Counted from the first letter of the stretch, positions 43,775 to 53,191 are shown. The stretch is DNA of 64,000 bases from Thermoleophilia bacterium (GCA_041393415.1 JAWKKE010000002.1:243990-307989), one strand, 5' to 3'. The notes: generated by a model from the sequence alone, not told the origin. Numbers and translations: made by a program.

Positions 43775-44869
43775 TCAGCCTCCGAACTTCGTCAGAGTGC
43801 CGGTGAGCACGAAATCGTCGCAGATCTGGCGCCATTCGACATCGTTGAGATGCCATGCCTCAGAGACAGCCTCGACGGCCGGTGCCGCGAACAGATCGGG
43901 CGCGCCGCGCCCGACGACGAGCGGCGCAACAAACAGCATCACACGATCGATAAGCCCGTCGGCGAGCAGGCTGCCGGCCAGTCCGGGTCCGCCCTCGCAG
44001 AGCACGTCCAGGAGTCCGAGTCGCGTCAGTTGGGCGAGTCCCTCGCGCAGCCCCCCATCCCCGACCTCGATGAGCTCGGCACCGCGCGCCGAGAGTAGAC
44101 GCCGCGTCCCTTCTTCGCAGCGCTCGGCGATCACGACCGTGGGGATGCTGTGCGCTGTAGCAAGAACCTTCGAGGCGGGCGGCAGTATTCCGCTGCGGGT
44201 GACGATCACCCGCACAGGATCGCGGCCCTCGGCGAGGCGCACATTGAGCTCCGGGTCGTCGCGGCGCAGTGTGCCGGCGCCCACCATGACCGCGTCGCAC
44301 GTGGCACGCATCCGGTGAACGACGCGACGACTCTCGAGACAGCTGATCCAGCGCGCATCGCCGCGTGCGCCGGCAACCTTGCCGTCGAGCGTAATCGCCG
44401 CCTTGTAGGTGATCAGCGGCAAACCCGTAGCGTGGAACTTCACGAAGGCGGCGTTCTGCTTGCGCGCTCGCGCCGCCCAAGGATCGTCGAGCAGCACCAC
44501 GTCGACTCCGGCGCGGCGCAGCCGTTCGAGGCCGCGTCCATCGACGCGCGGATCCGGATCGCGCATGGCGACCACAACCCGCGCGACCCCCGCTGCGATG
44601 AGCGCGTCGGCGCACGGAGGAGTCCTGCCGAAGTGACTGCACGGCTCGAGGTTGCAGTAGAGCGTGGCGCCGCGCGCCCTCTCCCCCGCATCGCCCAACG
44701 CCAGCACCTCGGCGTGCGGTTCTCCCGGGCCGCGATGACTGCCGCGACCGACAACCTCGCCGTCGGCGACGAGCACCGCACCCACCATCGGATTGGGGTG
44801 CGTGCTCCCGCGACCGAGTTCAGCGAGTGCCAACGCTTCTTCGATGTACCGCTCGTCGTCCACGTGCAT
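43775..44869 (-). CDS. ribD: Bifunctional pyrimidine deaminase/reductase in riboflavin synthesis
   Basis: RibD deaminates and then reduces the pyrimidine intermediate. The 364-residue protein has the deaminase zinc site His52-Ala-Glu54 with PCSHFGRTPPC (Cys77, Cys86), and the reductase domain from about 150 with AITLDGKVA. It is the first gene after the FMN riboswitch, whose 3' end lies 48 bases before the ATG. Confidence 0.96.
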   Translation of the reverse strand: MHVDDERYIEEALALAELGRGSTHPNPMVGAVLVADGEVVGRGSHRGPGEPHAEVLALGDAGERARGATLYCNLEPCSHFGRTPPCADALIAAGVARVVVAMRDPDPRVDGRGLERLRRAGVDVVLLDDPWAARARKQNAAFVKFHATGLPLITYKAAITLDGKVAGARGDARWISCLESRRVVHRMRATCDAVMVGAGTLRRDDPELNVRLAEGRDPVRVIVTRSGILPPASKVLATAHSIPTVVIAERCEEGTRRLLSARGAELIEVGDGGLREGLAQLTRLGLLDVLCEGGPGLAGSLLADGLIDRVMLFVAPLVVGRGAPDLFAAPAVEAVSEAWHLNDVEWRQICDDFVLTGTLTKFGG

Positions 44870-44893
44870 GTCCTCGAGAGATGCCCCGGGCGG

Positions 44894-44911
44894 ACGACGC
44901 GGTCGCGTCGT
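44894..44911 (-). promoter_or_regulatory. Hairpin between FMN aptamer and ribD start
   Basis: In the RNA, ACGACGC pairs with GCGUCGU around a four-base loop, between the aptamer and the ribD ribosome binding region. With no U-run after it, it is more likely part of a translational expression platform than a terminator. The pairing partner in the aptamer is not obvious. Confidence 0.4.
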
Positions 44912-44916
44912 GACGT

Positions 44917-45039
44917 GCTTCTCTCATCCGGACTCTGACCGTCGGCCCAGGAGTTTCACCTGGTCAACCCCTCGGAGCTTGAAGCTCGCAGGGGCTCGCG
45001 GGCTATGACCGCCGGTGGGGACTTCCACCCCGCCCTGAA
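44917..45039 (-). promoter_or_regulatory. FMN riboswitch (RFN element)
   Basis: The minus-strand sequence has the conserved RFN blocks in order: AGGGCGGGGUGGAAGUCCCC, ACCGGCGGU, AGCCCGCGAGC, a variable arm, CCAGGUGAAACUCCUGG, GCCGACGGU and AGUCCGGAUGAGAGAAG. This aptamer binds FMN and lowers expression of riboflavin genes. It sits between rpe and ribD and should control ribD-ribE-ribBA-ribH-MFS. Confidence 0.95.
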
Positions 45040-45061
45040 GCAGCTTGAGCTGACGTCGCGA

Positions 45062-45739
45062 TTATACGGCCGTGGTGGCCGCTTGCGCCAGCGCGCGCAA
45101 GCGCGCCGCGGGATCGTCGCCGCCGTACACGCTGGAACCGGCAACAAAGAGGTTGGCGCCGGCGCGCCTCAGCTCGGCGATATTGCCGAGGCAGACGCCG
45201 CCGTCGATCTCGACGGCCACGTTGTCGGGGAGAAAGGCGCGAGCTTCGCGCAGCTTCTCGACGGTGCTGGGGATGAAGGCCTGCCCCCCGAACCCGGGGT
45301 TGACCGACATGATGAGGACGAGGTCGCAGAAGTGACGCGCCTCGGCCAAGGTGGCCAGCGGCGTCGCCGGGTTGAGCGAAACGCCGGCAGCAGCTCCTGC
45401 CTCGCGAATCTGCGTGAGCACACGATGAAGGTGCACACAGGCTTCCTGGTGCACGGTGATCGCGTCGGCGCCGGCGGCGGCAAACTCGTCGACATAGCGT
45501 TCGGGATGCTCGATCATGAGATGCACGTCGAAAATCGCGCCGGCGCCGTGCACCAGCGGCTCGAGCGCCTTCACCACCAGCGGACCGATCGTGATGTTGG
45601 GCACGAATTGCCCGTCCATGACGTCGACGTGGATCACACGCGCGCCGGCGTCGAGAACCGTCTGCACGTCACGACCGAGATTGGCGAAGTCGGCTGAGAG
45701 GATGGACGGGGCAATGCCGATCTCGTGCAGATGATCCAA
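45062..45739 (-). CDS. rpe: Ribulose-phosphate 3-epimerase
   Basis: Rpe interconverts ribulose 5-phosphate and xylulose 5-phosphate; ribulose 5-phosphate is also a riboflavin precursor. The 225-residue protein has IAPSILSADFANLG, VIHVDVMDGQFVPNITIGP, LIMSVNPGFGGQ and VEIDGGV with metal and catalytic residues. I chose TTG at 45739, which follows GGGAGGCTC and gives the family N-terminus. A possible -10 box TAGAAT and a GGCGCGG/CCGCGCC hairpin lie upstream. It ends just before the FMN riboswitch. Confidence 0.94.
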   Translation of the reverse strand: MDHLHEIGIAPSILSADFANLGRDVQTVLDAGARVIHVDVMDGQFVPNITIGPLVVKALEPLVHGAGAIFDVHLMIEHPERYVDEFAAAGADAITVHQEACVHLHRVLTQIREAGAAAGVSLNPATPLATLAEARHFCDLVLIMSVNPGFGGQAFIPSTVEKLREARAFLPDNVAVEIDGGVCLGNIAELRRAGANLFVAGSSVYGGDDPAARLRALAQAATTAV

Positions 45740-45870
45740 GAGAGCCTCCCGTCCTGTGCAGTGGGCGCGGCCCGCCTGCGGCGACCGCGCCGCGTATTCT
45801 ACCTCCGCGCGAAGCCCGGGCGAGGCCGCGCGCCGCGAGACGTCCACCCGCGCCGGCCGGATGTCAGAGT

Positions 45871-46337
45871 CTACTCCTCCGCGGATCCGCCCAAGTGGGT
45901 GCTCCACGGAATTGTGACCCACGGGCTGGAAGAGTCCGAGAGCAGGTAGTAGTACGCCGCGGAGAACTTCTCCCCGTTGGCAGCGGTTTCATCCACCGAC
46001 CAGAAGCGTCGCCCGATGAGGTAGTTCTCACCGAGATCGCTCCACGACGAGAACGAGCCTTGCCTTGCACGCGCCGCCGGCATGATCTTGGACCAAGCCT
46101 CTTCCTCGGAGAGATAGCCCAGGTAGTAGCCGCGACTGCACAGAGAGACGTACCTCGAGTAGTCCCATGCAGCGATGCGCGAGCTCCCAAGAGACGGGCC
46201 GAACTCGAGTGCGACGTCAATCTCGTTCTGAGCCTGAGGGTTGTCCCCCGCCATCTCGTAGAGTTCCTGCATCTCCCCCGGCGTAGACTCGGCCAGCAGG
46301 CGAGAACTGGTCGCTCGACGCTCGATGGGTACGCGGG
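45871..46337 (-). pseudogene. Truncated DUF1266 domain gene
   Basis: The frame encodes the C-terminal half of a DUF1266 domain: AAWDYSRYVSLCSRGYYLGY, LSEEEAWSKIMPAARARQGS, FSSWSDLGENYLIGRRFW and LLSDSSSPWVTIPW. The N-terminal part of the domain is missing because the frame runs back into rsmB, which ends at 46338. An ATG at 46272 preceded by GGGGGAG could start a short protein of about 133 residues, but most of the usual N-terminal half would be absent. It is best read as a 5'-truncated remnant, although a functional short form cannot be excluded. Confidence 0.7.
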
Positions 46338-47750
46338 TCAGGCGCCGGGCAAGCGCAGGCGTGCGACGAAGAAGCCGGTGCTGCCGCCGTCGGGGGGCAG
46401 CACGCGGAGTGCCTCCGGCATCTCGGGGTGGGCGAACTCGGGCCGCGCAGCGCCGAGACCGTCCAGAAGCCAGCCGGAGAACTGCGGCGCCGACGCGAAG
46501 GAGCGAACTACCGCGACGGTCTCGGCGCGCGGCAGCGTGCAGACCGCATAGGTGAGCGTTCCGCCGGGCCGGACGCAGCGAGCAGCCCGAGCCAGCAAGC
46601 GGCCCTGGAGATCGGCGAGGCGAGGCACGTCGGCGGCACGGCGACGCCAGCGAAGATCGGCCCGCGAGGCAAGCGTGCCCAACCCGCTGCAAGGCGCATC
46701 GAGCAAGACGGCGTCGAAGACGCCGTCGAAGGTCTCCGGCAGATCGAGCACGTCGGCGGCGACGAGCTCCACCTGGGGAGCCGCGTCGATGCCGAGCCGC
46801 TCCAGGTTGGCACGCATGGCCGTGAGGCGAGCGGCGTCCAACTCGACCGCGGTGATGCGCGCACCCGGGAGAGCGGCGGCAAGCTGGCTCGTCTTGGTGC
46901 CCGGAGCCGCACACAGGTCGAGCACGCGCGGTGCGGCCGGCTCATCGTCGACCGATGCGCCCGCGAGTGGCGCACCCGCGCGAAGAGCCTCTGCGGCGAT
47001 GATCCCGGCAAGCTGTGAGCCGCGCGACTGCGGCGTGACGACGCCGGCGCGGAATGGCGCGGAGCGCTCCAGCGCCGGCCCCTCATACAGCAGCGCCTGG
47101 TCGAGTCCGGAAACAGGCGTCGTCTCGAACCCCGCCTCGGCCAGAGCCGCCACTGCACCGACAAGCGTGCAACGCCGCGAATTGACCCGCAGGCAGCGCT
47201 CCGGAGCAGCGTTGGCGGCATCCAGGAAAGACCGGGCTGCAGCGTCACCAAGCTCGTCGCGAAGCAACCGCACCAACCAGCGCGGACACGAATGGCGCAC
47301 GCCCCATTCTTTGTCACCACTGCCGTCAGCGAGGCGCGCAAACGTCTCTCTACCCTCTCGCGCCACCTTGCGCAGCACCGCGTTGACGAAGCCGCGCGCC
47401 TGCTTACCCATGTCGGCCACCAACGTGACGGCGTCGTCGACCGCGGCGTGTGCCGGCACACGATCCAGAAACAGGATCTGGAAGGTGGCCAAACGAAGAC
47501 TCGCCAGCACCGCGCTCTCGGTGCGTTCCAGCGGCGCCTTGGTGTACATCCCCACAACGCTGTCGATGGAGAGACGTCGCTTGATAGTGCCGGTGATGAG
47601 TTCGTGGGCGAGCGCGCGGTCGCGCGCGTCGAGCTGTTCCAACTCGGGCAACCCCACGAGCGTGTCGTCCAAGCGAGCAGTGCCGGTGGGTCGGTCGGCG
47701 CCAAGGCGAACGAGCACCCGCCAAGCCGCCTCGCGGGCGGGGCTCAGCAT
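46338..47750 (-). CDS. rsmB: 16S rRNA (cytosine-5) methyltransferase RsmB
   Basis: RsmB methylates a cytosine of 16S rRNA (C967 in E. coli). The 470-residue protein has an N-terminal NusB-like RNA-binding domain (about 1-140), the SAM-binding VLDLCAAPGTKTSQLA, DAPCSGLGTL with one catalytic Cys, and YAVCTL with the second. The ATG at 47750 shares a base with the fmt stop. The fmt-rsmB order is conserved. A longer in-frame extension overlaps fmt and is not native. Confidence 0.94.
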   Translation of the reverse strand: MLSPAREAAWRVLVRLGADRPTGTARLDDTLVGLPELEQLDARDRALAHELITGTIKRRLSIDSVVGMYTKAPLERTESAVLASLRLATFQILFLDRVPAHAAVDDAVTLVADMGKQARGFVNAVLRKVAREGRETFARLADGSGDKEWGVRHSCPRWLVRLLRDELGDAAARSFLDAANAAPERCLRVNSRRCTLVGAVAALAEAGFETTPVSGLDQALLYEGPALERSAPFRAGVVTPQSRGSQLAGIIAAEALRAGAPLAGASVDDEPAAPRVLDLCAAPGTKTSQLAAALPGARITAVELDAARLTAMRANLERLGIDAAPQVELVAADVLDLPETFDGVFDAVLLDAPCSGLGTLASRADLRWRRRAADVPRLADLQGRLLARAARCVRPGGTLTYAVCTLPRAETVAVVRSFASAPQFSGWLLDGLGAARPEFAHPEMPEALRVLPPDGGSTGFFVARLRLPGA

Positions 47751-48649
47751 CAGTGCGGCCCAGCCAGCGCCCGGCCGGCGCCGCGCAGAAACTCTGTCGC
47801 CGCCACGCGGGTGCGGCCCTCCTGCTGCAGTTCCAGCACCTCGATCCACCCGTCGCCGGCCGGAAGCGCCAGATGCGTAGCGCCGGGAGCCGGCTGCGGG
47901 CCCTCGCCGACGGCGGCGCGCCAGATGACCGTGCGCCGCCCCAGAAGGTTCATCACCGCGCCGATGTGGGGCGAGAGGGCGCGCACATGGTTGACGATGG
48001 TGTGAGCGGGCCAAGACCAGTCGATCACGCGATCGGTCGGCAGGATCTTGTCGGCGTAGGTAACCTCGCCGCTCTGCGGTCGCCACACGATGGACCCGTC
48101 CGCCAGCGCGGCGAGCGTCTCGAGAAGCGCATCGACCGCGGCGGGGGCGATGAGCTCATACGCCCGCCCGGCGTCGGCGTCAGGGGGAACCTCCACTCGG
48201 CGCAGCGCTCCCACCGGCCCTTCGTCGACGCCGGCAGTCATCTTCAGAATGGTTACACCCAAGTCCGTCTCGCCGGCCATCAGCGCGCGTTCCACCGGCG
48301 CGGCACCACGCCAGCGCGGCACGAGCGACGGATGCACGACGATCGTCGTCACCGCGTCGAGCACGTTCTGGCGCAAGATCTGTCCGTAGGCGCAGACGAC
48401 GAGGACTTCGACCCGACGCTCGCGCAACTCGACGAGCGTCCCGTCGTCCGAGATGCGCTGCGGCTGTAGAACCGGCACGCCCAAACCCTCCGCCCGCAGC
48501 TTGATCGGCGGCGGCGTGGGCGTGCCGTGACGGCCCTTCGGCCGGTCCGGATTCGTGATGACGACCACCGGCCGCTGATTCGCCGCCACAAGGCCGGCGA
48601 GGACGATCTCAGCGACCGGCGCGGTGCCCGCGAAGGCGATCCGCATCAC
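47750..48649 (-). CDS. fmt: Methionyl-tRNA formyltransferase with altered active site
   Basis: Fmt formylates initiator Met-tRNA. The 299-residue protein has the FAGTAPVAEIVLAGL start, AYGQIL, the formyl-folate binding region HPSLVPRWRGAAPVERAL, and a C-terminal tRNA-binding domain. The E. coli catalytic set Asn106-His108-Asp144 aligns with Val104-His106-Asp142 at identical spacing, so the Asn is replaced by Val while His and Asp remain. The adjacent def suggests formylation is used. GTG at 48649 or ATG three bases later could start it. Confidence 0.92.
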   Translation of the reverse strand: MMRIAFAGTAPVAEIVLAGLVAANQRPVVVITNPDRPKGRHGTPTPPPIKLRAEGLGVPVLQPQRISDDGTLVELRERRVEVLVVCAYGQILRQNVLDAVTTIVVHPSLVPRWRGAAPVERALMAGETDLGVTILKMTAGVDEGPVGALRRVEVPPDADAGRAYELIAPAAVDALLETLAALADGSIVWRPQSGEVTYADKILPTDRVIDWSWPAHTIVNHVRALSPHIGAVMNLLGRRTVIWRAAVGEGPQPAPGATHLALPAGDGWIEVLELQQEGRTRVAATEFLRGAGRALAGPH

Positions 48650-49225
48650 TCAGAGGCCGCCGCCGACCGCATGCAGGTTCGGACCCTGCGCCGCGATCTC
48701 ACGCAGCGCCTCGGCGCGAGCACTGGCAGTCGTGCGGTCGAGGATCAACGTGCCCTCGAGATGGTCGAACTCGTGCTGAATCACGCGCGCCTCAAGCTCT
48801 TCGGCAATGAAGTCGAGTGGCGCGCCGTAGCCGTCGAAGGCCTGCACCCGCACACTCACCGAGCGCACGACCGGCATGTTCAGCCCGGGCACACTGAGAC
48901 AGCCCTCTTCAACCTCTTCGACCTCCGCCGAGTACTCGCTGAGTACTGGGTTGACGAGCGCCTGTGGACCCTCGTCGACGTCGTAGACCAGAAGTCGTTG
49001 TGAGAGACCGATCTGCGGCGCCGCCAAGCCGATGCCGGGAGCGTCGTGCATCGTCTTCACCATGTGCTTGATGAGCTTGCGCAAGCCGCGATCGAATTGC
49101 TCCACCGGCAGCGCCCGTTGGCGCAGCACGGGATCGCCGACGACACGAATCTCCTTCTGGGCCTCGCGCCGGGCACGCTCGACCTCCGCACGTGCGCTCG
49201 CTTCTTTCTCTGTGATATTGCTCAT
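48650..49225 (-). CDS. def: Peptide deformylase
   Basis: Def removes the N-formyl group from nascent proteins. The 191-residue protein has all three motifs: GIGLAAPQ (64-71), EGCLS with Cys109, and HEFDH with His151, Glu152 and His155, which bind the metal. An extra charged N-terminal segment of about 25 residues precedes the usual start. It lies just upstream of fmt, its functional partner. Confidence 0.96.
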   Translation of the reverse strand: MSNITEKEASARAEVERARREAQKEIRVVGDPVLRQRALPVEQFDRGLRKLIKHMVKTMHDAPGIGLAAPQIGLSQRLLVYDVDEGPQALVNPVLSEYSAEVEEVEEGCLSVPGLNMPVVRSVSVRVQAFDGYGAPLDFIAEELEARVIQHEFDHLEGTLILDRTTASARAEALREIAAQGPNLHAVGGGL

Positions 49226-49269
49226 GATCGTCTCTTCGTCTCGTTCGCACTCCTATGGTACCGCACCGC

Positions 49270-51681
49270 CTAGAGCCATTGCGGATCGACGTCCGGGACC
49301 AGCCGAACGCCGCGCTCCGCGAACCGCGAACGGTTGTGACCCAGCCACGGTCGCAGCGTATCCAAGGTTTTCCCTATGTCCGGCGACTTAACCACAACTC
49401 TGCAGGCGTAGCGCCCATGGCTGCGCCAGAGAGGTCCCGGCCCTAGCACGAGCTCGTCGTGCTCGAGCCGGGCCACCAGGCGCTCGGCGGTGAACCTCCC
49501 GGCGACCTGCACCCGTTCTTGGTCGCGGCCGGAGACCTCGAGCGCCGCCAACGACGCCGCCGGCGGGTAGCTGAGCTCACGCCGGCGCTCGACCTCATCG
49601 CGGTAGAAACGTTCCTCTTCTCCGCGCGCCGCCAGCACGATGGGGCGCGCCTCCGGATTCAGCGTCTGAACGATCACGCGGCCGGGATGCTCGCCGCGGC
49701 CGCTGCGCCCACCCACTTGGATGAGCATGGCGAACGTTCGCTCCTCGGCGCGGAAGTCGGGAAAATGCAGCGTCAGATCGGCATTGACGACGCCGACGAG
49801 CGTGACGTCGGGAAAGTGATGGCCCTTGGCGATGAGCTGTGTGCCGACGAGCACTTTCGCGCCCGGCTGCGCAAAGCGCTCAAGCACGGCGCGCACGCGA
49901 GCATGAGAGGAGGCCACGTCCGAATCGAGACGCAGCAGCTCGACCCCCGGCATGAGCTGCGCCACCTCGCGTTCCACACGTTCGGTGCCGTGGCCGTGCC
50001 GGACGAGGTCCAGCCCGCCGCACACAGGGCAGGCGGCGGGCGTCGCTTCGCTGTAGCCACACGTGCGACAGCGCAGGCCGCGATGTTCGTAGTAGGTCAG
50101 AGTCACGTCGCAGCGCGGGCATTCCCAAGCGTGACCACAGTGATCGCAGACCATGTACGACGCGAAGCCACGGCGATTGAGGAAGAGCATCGCTTTATGA
50201 CCAGCGTCGATCGTCGCCGCAAGGGCGTGTGCGAGCTCACCTGAGAAGACGCCGTGCTGCCCCCGCATGTCGACGATCTCGAGTACCGGAGGCAGCGAAC
50301 CGTCGACTCGGCGCCGCAGGTCCGCGTGGATCGGCACACGCGCGTAACTCTCAACGCTGGGCGTCGCCGAACCGAGCACGAGCACGGCGCCGGCGGCTTC
50401 TGCCCGCCAGCGCGCCACGGTGCGAGCGTCATAGGCAGGTTCGCTCTCCTGCTTGTAGGAGATGTCGTGCTCCTCGTCGACAATGATGAGACCGAGGTCG
50501 ACGAGCGGCGCGAATACCGCGGACCGTGCGCCGACCACGAGGCGCACGGTGCCCTGCGCGATCTCACGATAGGCGAGAAGACGTTCGCCGGCAGACAGCC
50601 CCGAGTGCAGCACGGCCACCGGCGCGCCGGCAAAACGTGCCCGCACCCGCGCCACCGTCTGCCCCGTGAGCCCAATCTCGGGGACGAGGAAGAGCACGGA
50701 ACGGCCGCCCTCCAGCGCCGCCTGGGCGGCCTGTAGGTAGACCTCAGTCTTGCCGCTGCCGGTGACCCCGTGCACAAGCACCTCGTCGCCCGGGCGCGCG
50801 CGACAGAGCACTGCGTCGAGGGCGTCGCGTTGTTCGGACAAGAGCTCGTGTCCGCCAGACACGGCGACGCAGGCGTGCTCGCCGACTGCGCCGTCGTCGG
50901 TCGTCACCGCAGCCTCTGAGATCTGCGGCAGTGACGACGCGCCAACCGACGGCGACTGCGCGTCGCGGCGATCCGGCGACGGCTCCTCGGCTTCAACCAG
51001 CGCCCCCGCTGCGACGAGCTTTCTCAGCGCCGCCGCAGAGACGCCACTGGCGGCGCGCAGGGAGCGCTCGTCCAACACCCCCGCCTCTTCGACGAGCTTG
51101 AGCGCCGCTCGCTGCCGGGGGCCGAGGCGTGTCGGCAAGGGGTCGGTGCCACGTCGCAGCGTAGGGCCACTCGGCGTGACGCCGACGACATGCACGCGAT
51201 AGGCAATACGCAGCCAACCCTTGCGCCGGTAGCGTTCGGCCAGACGCGTGAGATCTCCTGCAGGCAGTCTGAGTCCGTCGACCTCCTCCAGCCGCGTCTC
51301 CCCGGCCTCGTGGGCGGCACGTCCCTCCGCGGTGAGCTCGTACTGGCGCACCACCTTGAGCGCGCCCATCGGTGGACACACCAGCGCCAGCGCGTTGCCG
51401 AACGAGGTGAGGTAGTACGCCGCGACCTGCTCGGCAAGCGTCAGTAGGTCGACCGGGACTGGAGGCACGTCGAGAAGGTCGCGGAGGGGCAGCACCCGTC
51501 CCGCGTGCGCCGTCTCGGGGCGCAACACGACGACCACACCGATGATCGTCTGCGCCCCGAGCGGGACGGCGACAAGCGCTCCAACCGTCACGGTGCCCTC
51601 GAGTTCCTCGGGAACACCGTAGTCGAACGCCTCCGCGAAGGCACGCGTGCGAACGAGCGGGAAGACGCCCGCGTACATCAT
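49270..51681 (-). CDS. priA: Primosomal protein N' (replication restart helicase PriA)
   Basis: PriA recognises stalled forks and reloads the replicative helicase. The roughly 800-residue protein has an N-terminal DNA-binding domain, Walker A HGVTGSGKTEVYL, DEEHD, and the zinc-binding cysteine cluster (CDHCGHAWECPRCDVTL then CRTCGY and CPVCGG), followed by a C-terminal helicase lobe (IQVGGRSGRG). Unlike many Actinomycetia, the helicase motifs are intact. I list the ATG at 51681; the next codon is also ATG. Confidence 0.94.
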   Translation of the reverse strand: MMYAGVFPLVRTRAFAEAFDYGVPEELEGTVTVGALVAVPLGAQTIIGVVVVLRPETAHAGRVLPLRDLLDVPPVPVDLLTLAEQVAAYYLTSFGNALALVCPPMGALKVVRQYELTAEGRAAHEAGETRLEEVDGLRLPAGDLTRLAERYRRKGWLRIAYRVHVVGVTPSGPTLRRGTDPLPTRLGPRQRAALKLVEEAGVLDERSLRAASGVSAAALRKLVAAGALVEAEEPSPDRRDAQSPSVGASSLPQISEAAVTTDDGAVGEHACVAVSGGHELLSEQRDALDAVLCRARPGDEVLVHGVTGSGKTEVYLQAAQAALEGGRSVLFLVPEIGLTGQTVARVRARFAGAPVAVLHSGLSAGERLLAYREIAQGTVRLVVGARSAVFAPLVDLGLIIVDEEHDISYKQESEPAYDARTVARWRAEAAGAVLVLGSATPSVESYARVPIHADLRRRVDGSLPPVLEIVDMRGQHGVFSGELAHALAATIDAGHKAMLFLNRRGFASYMVCDHCGHAWECPRCDVTLTYYEHRGLRCRTCGYSEATPAACPVCGGLDLVRHGHGTERVEREVAQLMPGVELLRLDSDVASSHARVRAVLERFAQPGAKVLVGTQLIAKGHHFPDVTLVGVVNADLTLHFPDFRAEERTFAMLIQVGGRSGRGEHPGRVIVQTLNPEARPIVLAARGEEERFYRDEVERRRELSYPPAASLAALEVSGRDQERVQVAGRFTAERLVARLEHDELVLGPGPLWRSHGRYACRVVVKSPDIGKTLDTLRPWLGHNRSRFAERGVRLVPDVDPQWL

Positions 51682-51732
51682 GGCGCCGCGACCAGCCAAC
51701 GACCGGCGTAGCTCATGCTACGCCCGGCAAGG

Positions 51733-52965
51733 TCAGCGGTCGGCGGTGATGCGCGCCGCGTTGCCGACGAGGGCGCGCAGCGCCTCGGCCTTGTCTGTGC
51801 GCTCCCACGTGAAATCGTGATCCTTGCGGCCGAAATGGCCGTAGGCGGCAGTCTTTCGGTAGATGGGCCGGCGCAAGTCGAGGTCGCGCAGAATCGCGGC
51901 GGGACGCAGGTCGAACGTCGCCAGAACGGCGCGCTCGATCTCGCTGAGCGATACGGTTTCGGTGCCCTGGCAGTCGATGTTCACCGAGACAGGGTGCGCG
52001 ACGCCGATGGCGTACGCCACCTGCACCTGACAACGCTCCGCGAGACCGGCGGCAACGACGTTCTTGGCAACATAGCGAGCGGCGTAGGCGCCGGAGCGGT
52101 CGACCTTGCTTGGGTCCTTGCCCGAGAAGGCGCCGCCGCCGTGCGGAGCGCTGCCGCCATAGGTATCGACGACGATCTTGCGACCGGTGAGGCCGCAGTC
52201 GCCCATCGGCCCGCCGATGACAAACTTCCCGGTCGCGTTGACGACCGTGATGTCCTCGAGCTTGGAGACGTCGTAGAGATCCTTCGGCAGGATGGGCTCG
52301 ACAACCTGCTCGAGCAAGTCGGGCAGGATGATGCTCTGCAGATCGGCACTCTCGGCGTGCTGCGCGGCGAGTACGACCTTGACGATCTCGACCGGCTTGC
52401 CGTCTTCGTAGCGCACGGTCACCTGAGACTTCCCATCCGGACGCAGGTACGGAAGGATATCGGCGCGGCGCACCTCGGCGAGTCGCCGCGCAAGCTTGTG
52501 CGCCAACGAGATGGGTAGCGGCATGAGCTCCGGCGTCTCGTTGCAGGCGAAGCCGAACATCATGCCCTGGTCGCCGGCACCCTGCAGATCGAGAGCGTCG
52601 TCGTCGTTGACGTCGGTACGCACCTCGTACGCCTGTGAGACGCCCTGGCTGATGTCCGGCGACTGCTCGTCGATGGCTACCATGACGCCGCAGGTCTCGT
52701 AGTCATAGCCGTAGTGCGCATTGGTGTACCCCACGTCTTTGACCGTCTCGCGCACGATCTTGGGAATATCGACGTAGGTCTGCGTCGTGATTTCACCGGC
52801 GACCAACGCGAGACCAGTGGTCACAAGGGTCTCGCAGGCCACACGACCATACGGATCATCCGTCAGGATCGCATCGAGGATCGCGTCCGAGATCTGATCG
52901 GCGAGCTTGTCGGGATGGCCCTCGGTCACCGACTCGGATGTGAACAGGTAGTTTCTGGCGTCCAC
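51733..52965 (-). CDS. metK: S-adenosylmethionine synthetase
   Basis: MetK makes SAM from methionine and ATP. The 410-residue protein has [32 protein letters not shown] and [19 protein letters not shown], the three hallmark segments. The GTG at 52965 follows CAGGAGGTAC. A 200-base leader with stable hairpins lies upstream. Downstream are priA, def and fmt, a typical actinobacterial neighbourhood. Confidence 0.97.
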   Translation of the reverse strand: MDARNYLFTSESVTEGHPDKLADQISDAILDAILTDDPYGRVACETLVTTGLALVAGEITTQTYVDIPKIVRETVKDVGYTNAHYGYDYETCGVMVAIDEQSPDISQGVSQAYEVRTDVNDDDALDLQGAGDQGMMFGFACNETPELMPLPISLAHKLARRLAEVRRADILPYLRPDGKSQVTVRYEDGKPVEIVKVVLAAQHAESADLQSIILPDLLEQVVEPILPKDLYDVSKLEDITVVNATGKFVIGGPMGDCGLTGRKIVVDTYGGSAPHGGGAFSGKDPSKVDRSGAYAARYVAKNVVAAGLAERCQVQVAYAIGVAHPVSVNIDCQGTETVSLSEIERAVLATFDLRPAAILRDLDLRRPIYRKTAAYGHFGRKDHDFTWERTDKAEALRALVGNAARITADR

Positions 52966-53112
52966 CGTACCTCCTGAGGGACTGCGATCCCGGCACGACG
53001 GAGTCCTGCCGGCGCATGTTGAGACCTGCGTTGCGGGAGTGAGCGACCACATCGGATCGGAGGCTCCCGCACTCCGACACACCGAGGCGACCGGTACATC
53101 CGCAGAAGCTTA
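52966..53112 (-). promoter_or_regulatory. Structured metK 5' leader
   Basis: Two perfect stems lie in the leader: TGCGGGAG/CTCCCGCA (53032-53071) and CCGGCA/TGCCGG (52990-53012). The latter competes with GGACU/AGUCC and GGGA/UCCC pairings close to the AGGAGG ribosome binding site, so a switch is possible. A weak promoter (TTGTAC, 18 bases, TAAGCT, 53136-53107) lies upstream. I do not recognise a known SAM riboswitch class. Confidence 0.4.
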
Positions 53113-53191
53113 CCAGAGCGAGAGGCGGGCGTACAAAGCCGGGACGCCCGCCCGAACAACCCTCGGACCGCCGGCGCGGACAGCCGCGAGG

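Noticed and set aside
45740..45922. Longer rpe reading frame
   Set aside because: The extra 61 residues are not family-like and overlap the DUF1266 remnant; the TTG with GGGAGG at 45739 gives the proper N-terminus.
47751..48086. N-terminal extension of rsmB over fmt
   Set aside because: The added residues are an out-of-frame reading of fmt; the ATG at 47750 fits the family start and the TGATG overlap.
52966..53190. Known SAM riboswitch before metK
   Set aside because: Stems are present, but I could not find the conserved core of SAM-I, SAM-II, SAM-IV or SAH classes by eye.
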